Shown: positions 59,288 through 64,000 of the stretch, piece by piece
Layout: each line of letters starts with the position of its first letter
Numbering within the stretch: the stretch's first letter is position 1
Source of the DNA: Cyathus striatus
Lineage: Eukaryota > Basidiomycota > Agaricomycetes > Agaricales > Nidulariaceae
Direction of reading: 5' to 3'
NCBI GenBank assembly: GCA_025738555.1
Contig: JAOVFP010000001.1
Location: 4,898,001-4,962,000, forward strand
DNA length: 64,000 bases
Position numbers and translations under genes: made by a program
The notes under the pieces: model-generated
What the model was told of the DNA's origin: nothing
Database searches by the model: none
What the model saw: only the letters and a program-made list of their open reading frames with translations

Positions 59288-61854
59288 ATGACCAGGGAAT
59301 CATGGACAACACCAGGACAGTGGATATGGTTCGAATCAAGAATACTGGCATTTCTTCATGTGAAAAAAGTCTGCAATACAACCATGTGGCTTGCAAATAT
59401 GTATGCAGAATGGGTGTGCATATGGGGATTGCCTATACCTACCAAGGAAGACGAGGCTAGGCTAGGAAAGAATGCAGATAAGAAACTTTGGACAGAGAAA
59501 TGTAGGGTATGTACAATAAAGTATTTCACATTTATAAACTGATAGTTTATTGCTATCATAGCAACTAAGCAGCTGGTTCAGAAACATTATTCGTGACTCC
59601 ATAGCAAGTTCTTGAAGCCTTGAATCCAGAGACGATAAAGATAAGACACTTCATGAGTGGCAGGTGTACCATACACTCTACAGTGAATATCTGGAGCCAT
59701 TCATCGAAGACAGCTGGGATGAATATTGTTCTTCAATTCCTCAGGGAATGGAGCCAGAGAAGACACACCATGATATTGAAAGGGAAGTTGCTGAATACTT
59801 CTATGAAAGAGAGGAAAAGAAAGCTAAGGTTGAGGTCATCGCTTACCTTGAGAAGCTGGGAGAAACTCGCTTCAAGAGCAAAGGTGCATGGAACAGGGAA
59901 TATGAGAAGTAAGTGAACAATATTTTCCCAATCCAAAGTACTCACAGGGGGGCATAACATTTAGAAACATCAAGAAACTTTCGGCCTTCATTAAATCTAA
60001 AATCTCCAAGCTTTAGAAGAAGTGTGGGTGGAATTTCACCCTCTTTGCAGGAGGACCACACCCATGTAGCAGCAGAGAGATAGAAACTTCAGTGTTAGTG
60101 AACTTGCATTATCTCGAGCTGAGAATACTAACATACCAACACAGCTTCCACTTTGGCTTGGGAAGCGATAAAGGCCGGGATGGCTGGGAACACTGGATGG
60201 GTACAGATAAGTTTGCAGATATTTCCAATAAATTTGACGACTATCTTCTATATTGCTTCTGTAAGTGCACCACCACTTTCTGTGGCCTATTTTTAATACT
60301 AATGATGAACTTACTGAAGCTGAAGAAGACTGCAAGTCATGTAGCCTGGAAGAAATCAATGAAGGTGCTGATGGTGCTGATGAATTGGGTGATGAAGAGA
60401 GGGGAGGGGTACAGGGAGCTGGTGAGAGTGGGAAGGAGGGGTGTGTCAGGGGCATGCCAGGCCTTACCCTTCCTCCTGTTGAGTACATTATGACATCTGA
60501 TGGAAAATGCATGCCAAGATATGAAGCCGATAGGAGTGCAAACATTGCCGAAAATAACAGATTCCTTGCAGAGTTACTGGGAGATCCTAGCCAACCTCCG
60601 AGTCTTACCAACAATAACCATCAGAAACGGCCACAGAAGACAAAGAAATCACGCAAGAAGTCAAGTAGAACAGTGGGTCAACGCAGATCTAGTAAATGCA
60701 AAGTAAACAAGTAAGTATATTTAAATTCATTATTGCTATTAGCTGATCTTCATATCACAATTTCATTCCAGTATCTGCAATATGTCAAGAAGCACAGGTG
60801 ACATGGCTGCCAGCAACACAGCCCCCGTAACAGAAAGCGATGGTGTTGTCACCAAAGCAGGTGTCATAACAGCAGACAAACCAGGTGCTGAAGCTGATCA
60901 CATACAGGGACATGAGGGGACGTAAGTCTTCATTTAATTTAATATAAATATATGATTCATGGCCTTATCTTCACAGAGCCACTACTTCAGTTGTCACTGA
61001 AGCAAGAAGCATCAGTGATGTAGCTGCCATATAAGTCCTCATATAGCTAATTATATATATAAATAAATTTTGGCCTTATCTCCACAGAGCTGCTGCTTCA
61101 GCTGTCGATGATGCAGGTGACATTAGGGAAGGTGGCAGACCCGTTAGCAAGTAAGTGTTTGTGTTAATTCATTTATGTATAATTTATTGATATCTAGTAG
61201 CAGCCCAGATACTATCAGTTCACTATCTGACTATGTGCAGCTATACGTCAAATACCTACAAGCAGTTACATCAGACCCACGCTGTAATTGAATGGATGAA
61301 ATTCAAGCTTAAAAAGCCAGATATACTTGTAAGTAATTTTCCAGACTTATAATGCAGAAGCTTACATGTAATATTAGCCATTTCCTACTGCCAACCGCCC
61401 TGCAGAAATCTCGTGGTGGATCCAGCATTGTCGAAGTGCCTCAATTGTCCCCGATGTCACTGCAGCAAAATTCGGTTCTGGGTGGATAGCCTGGTGGACT
61501 GCAATTCAACCAAAATGGCATGTTACCAAGAATGGATCGCTTACTAGATCTGTTCCTTTGGAAGGTGCTGAATGGGGGTTGCTATTTCAAGGTGGTGCAT
61601 TAGGACTGTGTTGTGTTATTGTGTCGTTATCATGATGGGTCTCTGCGCTTCATAAGGCACAAGACAACTCTGTGGAGAAGCTTTGGTCTGCTGTTGAGGA
61701 TATGACTTGGGTGTTCCAACAAGTCAACACACTTCCAATACTCATAGGAGCAAAGAGAATCAACAGTGGTAGTATGGAGTCTGGGAAGGCAAAGAAGTGG
61801 TATGTATTGAGTACCTGTTATATTAAAAGAAAGGTACTTACATTATATAATTGA
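59288..61854 (+). pseudogene. Decayed transposon-associated multi-exon ORF
   Basis: Plus-strand pieces resemble a protein type that recurs in mushroom genomes next to DNA transposons. The N-terminal part includes NMYAEWVCIWGLPIPTKEDE and YHTLYSEYLEPFIEDSWDEY, with a following charged helix (YEREEKKAKVEVIAYLEKLG). A middle piece lies near 60100-60710 (for example DGKCMPRYEADRSANIAENN) and ends in a basic run of KKSRKKSS type. The C-terminal part is near 61240-61760 and includes LHQTHAVIEWMKFKLKKPDI, AWWTAIQPKWHV, TRSVPLEGAEWGLLFQGGA, then after a stop, NSVEKLWSAVEDM. GTAAGT-type donors separate the pieces. At least one stop interrupts the last part. The biochemical role is unknown, and the family link rests on recalled sequence patterns. 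Confidence 0.5.
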
Positions 61855-64000
61855 ACAGTGCTAAGAAGTAAATCGAATGAATTTCAATGTGCACCCTGGC
61901 TATGTCTAGTGCCGCAGTGCACTAGATTCCTTCCCATGTCATTGGCTTGTGTTATATTGGTTTAATATTTGTTTCCAATCTTTCTACTTTACTTGAATCA
62001 ATTAATAGCTTCGGTTTTTTTACTCAACATTAATTCACAGTCAATTTCATTTGTCATTGCTTTCAAATATACAATCTACACTTATTTCACTTTAATTCTC
62101 ATCACCACAACATATATTTACTGAGCACATAACCCAGAAATTTACTTATATTCAGTTTAAATACTTTTCATTTAAAGTAGCCATTATATTGAAGTTTGTA
62201 TCGTACAATACAATATCATGAATATGTTTCTTCAGACTCAGAAGGCAGCTGTTGCAATACAGTATGTGTTATGGTATGACTTCTTAGAACACTATACCTT
62301 TGTATATCTACTGGTATTCAACTATCTTACCTGTCTTTTCATGTAGAATATGGAAGGATCCCAGCTAACATAGTATGCACAAGATACTTCCAGTTACCAC
62401 TGTAGTACATTGAAATATTGTACTATGAATGATAATCCCTTTTAACTCCATTTCTTAACACTAATGCTTACACTAGTATGCTATAAGCTACTAGCTGCTT
62501 ACTGTACCCTTAAGCTCAAGAATCCACTCTGAGCTAAGTGTATACTGTTGTCTCAGAACTTTCAAGACTTCGCTCTGATAATCATGTTTATAACTTGCTT
62601 AGAGCCATCTTTGGCAGCCTCACTGATTGTTTGGCCACCAGGGTTCAATTAGATTGTTATCACTCAGCTTTACTTGATTTGGACACTTCCTAAATGATAA
62701 TTACTGGTCATCGACTACATATCGGAACATTGGGTTGAAGGTATTGTATCTAGAGAGAGAGGGCCTTGTCAGATGTTTGTATCTGGTGCAGTCTGGCAGT
62801 GCTCAGAAGTTTGGGTTCAACTTCATTTCGGCAACTCGGTGCACCTGTGCCAGATTAATGATTACACGTGCTTACCAATAGTGATGGTAAACACACGAAA
62901 TTCCCACACAAAATGAGAACAGTTTGCACATTGTCTGAAATGTAGCACATTGAATACTGATTGGAATCCTTTGAAAATTTGTGAGTAAATCTTGTATATT
63001 GTATTGTAATACGTGTTAAAATTAGGGCTCACTAGAATATTTTGGTGATGTGTTATAAGGTATTTTTCTTCGAAGCTGCATTTTTGTCAAGGAAATAATT
63101 CATTTATCAATAGAACTCTTTGCTGGTGATGAACTAGTTTAATATTTCCATGGGATATAAGATGTATATGTTAGTATTTGATACAGAAGTTATAAATAAG
63201 TTACTTCACTTTCTGACTAAAAATTAGAGCAATAATTTTGACCACACATAATTAGTTTATGTGTTTCATGCTCTAATAGTGAATATAGCTTTCTATCAGT
63301 TCCAATAGCATATATTTTGCATAGTAATCATTAGAAGTAAATATTAGACACATTTCTATGAGGTACTGCAATGTTGTAGCAGTATATATCACATAATAAT
63401 ATGTAATTTCTCTTTCACTCAAGTCTGACAGGTGGGAGGGCTCATGAAAATGTTATTATATTTTGGTACAGAGACATTTAGCCTTTCATATTTTACTGTG
63501 ATGTATTTCATGTATATCGCATTATATATCCGAAATATCAAGAGAATACACAAACAATTGTGACTTCTGTAAATTATTTCATACATTGCATATACAAAAA
63601 TAGTTGATGAATTAAATTGTGTATACCATGTCATAAAATGAATTAAATATTTTTTACATTTACAGTCCTCTATATTGCACCAATAATAATACATATACAG
63701 AATATGATAATATTCTGTGCAGTGAATAGTGCACTACATTCCAATTAATTCAAGGATATGTCTCATTCTGTGTGGGAAAAATGGATTTTTACCATCACTT
63801 TTGGTAAGCATGTGTATGTATTATAAGTATTATATTTGCACAATAACATATAAACTTTGAGGCTGAGCCTCCAAAGAATCAGTAGAAAATAAGTTTACTA
63901 GCCTTCTATATCTCCTTATATCTATATTTTAGATCGCCTATGTCACTGTTAGGTTACTGTCTGTCTAAAATTCATTGTGCTGTTCTTACTTGGTTTTTAT
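61855..64000. other. AT-rich terminal stretch, no gene recognised
   Basis: About 2.1 kb without a recognised coding region, RNA gene or clear repeat. The composition is strongly AT-rich, in line with old transposon-derived DNA. Confidence 0.4.

Overview
The window reads as nuclear DNA of a filamentous basidiomycete, most likely an Agaricomycete. The evidence is many short GT-AG introns (about 45-80 bp), F-box/LRR proteins of the mushroom type, a basidiomycete-type P450, a KDZ transposase with its CxC2 cysteine cluster, and a degenerate Ty3/gypsy element. No tRNA, rRNA or CRISPR array was recognised.

Layout. (1) 0.3-20.6 kb: an array of four same-strand paralogues of a secreted SMP-30/gluconolactonase-like beta-propeller enzyme. 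Copy 1 (349-1840) is a pseudogene. Copy 2 (12107-15390) has an intact frame although a 1.8 kb element sits in its first intron. Copy 3 (15901-17438) has a frame problem at its last exon. Copy 4 (17802-19397) is intact. Copies 1 and 2 are separated by a proline-iminopeptidase-like hydrolase, two Mutator-like elements (one carrying a RecQ-helicase fragment with a perfect 9-bp target duplication), a CATCAGG-ended element, smaller inverted repeats and a solo LTR with a perfect 5-bp target duplication. A previously fragmented multi-pass membrane protein gene follows copy 4. (2) 20.8-25.9 kb: a cytochrome P450 gene broken by an inversion inside the gene, a MITE-like inverted repeat and an F-box/LRR-like fragment. 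(3) 28.4-42.7 kb: the gene-rich core. It holds mitochondrial aconitase (10 exons), a coiled-coil protein, an F-box/LRR protein on the opposite strand, a DUF3533/SNG1-type membrane protein and an uncharacterised membrane protein. (4) 42.8-64 kb: a compartment dominated by mobile DNA. It holds a Tc1/mariner-type MITE, a hAT-type element with a perfect 8-bp target duplication, a decayed Ty3/gypsy gag-protease-RT block, several tandem repeats, a decayed KDZ transposase and another decayed transposon-associated multi-exon ORF.

How it fits together. The lactonase-like genes look like a local family that expanded by tandem duplication and then became a landing zone for transposons. Aconitase is the only clear core-metabolism gene. 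I found no convincing new multi-gene system. The strongest unusual signals are the internal inversion of the P450, the helicase fragment carried by a Mutator-like element, the near-identical block shared by lactonase copies 1 and 2, and the Ty3/gypsy relic whose early stops are nearly all TGA at positions where arginine is expected, all in one preserved frame. Exon boundaries were read by eye from splice signals, paralogue comparison and frame continuity.
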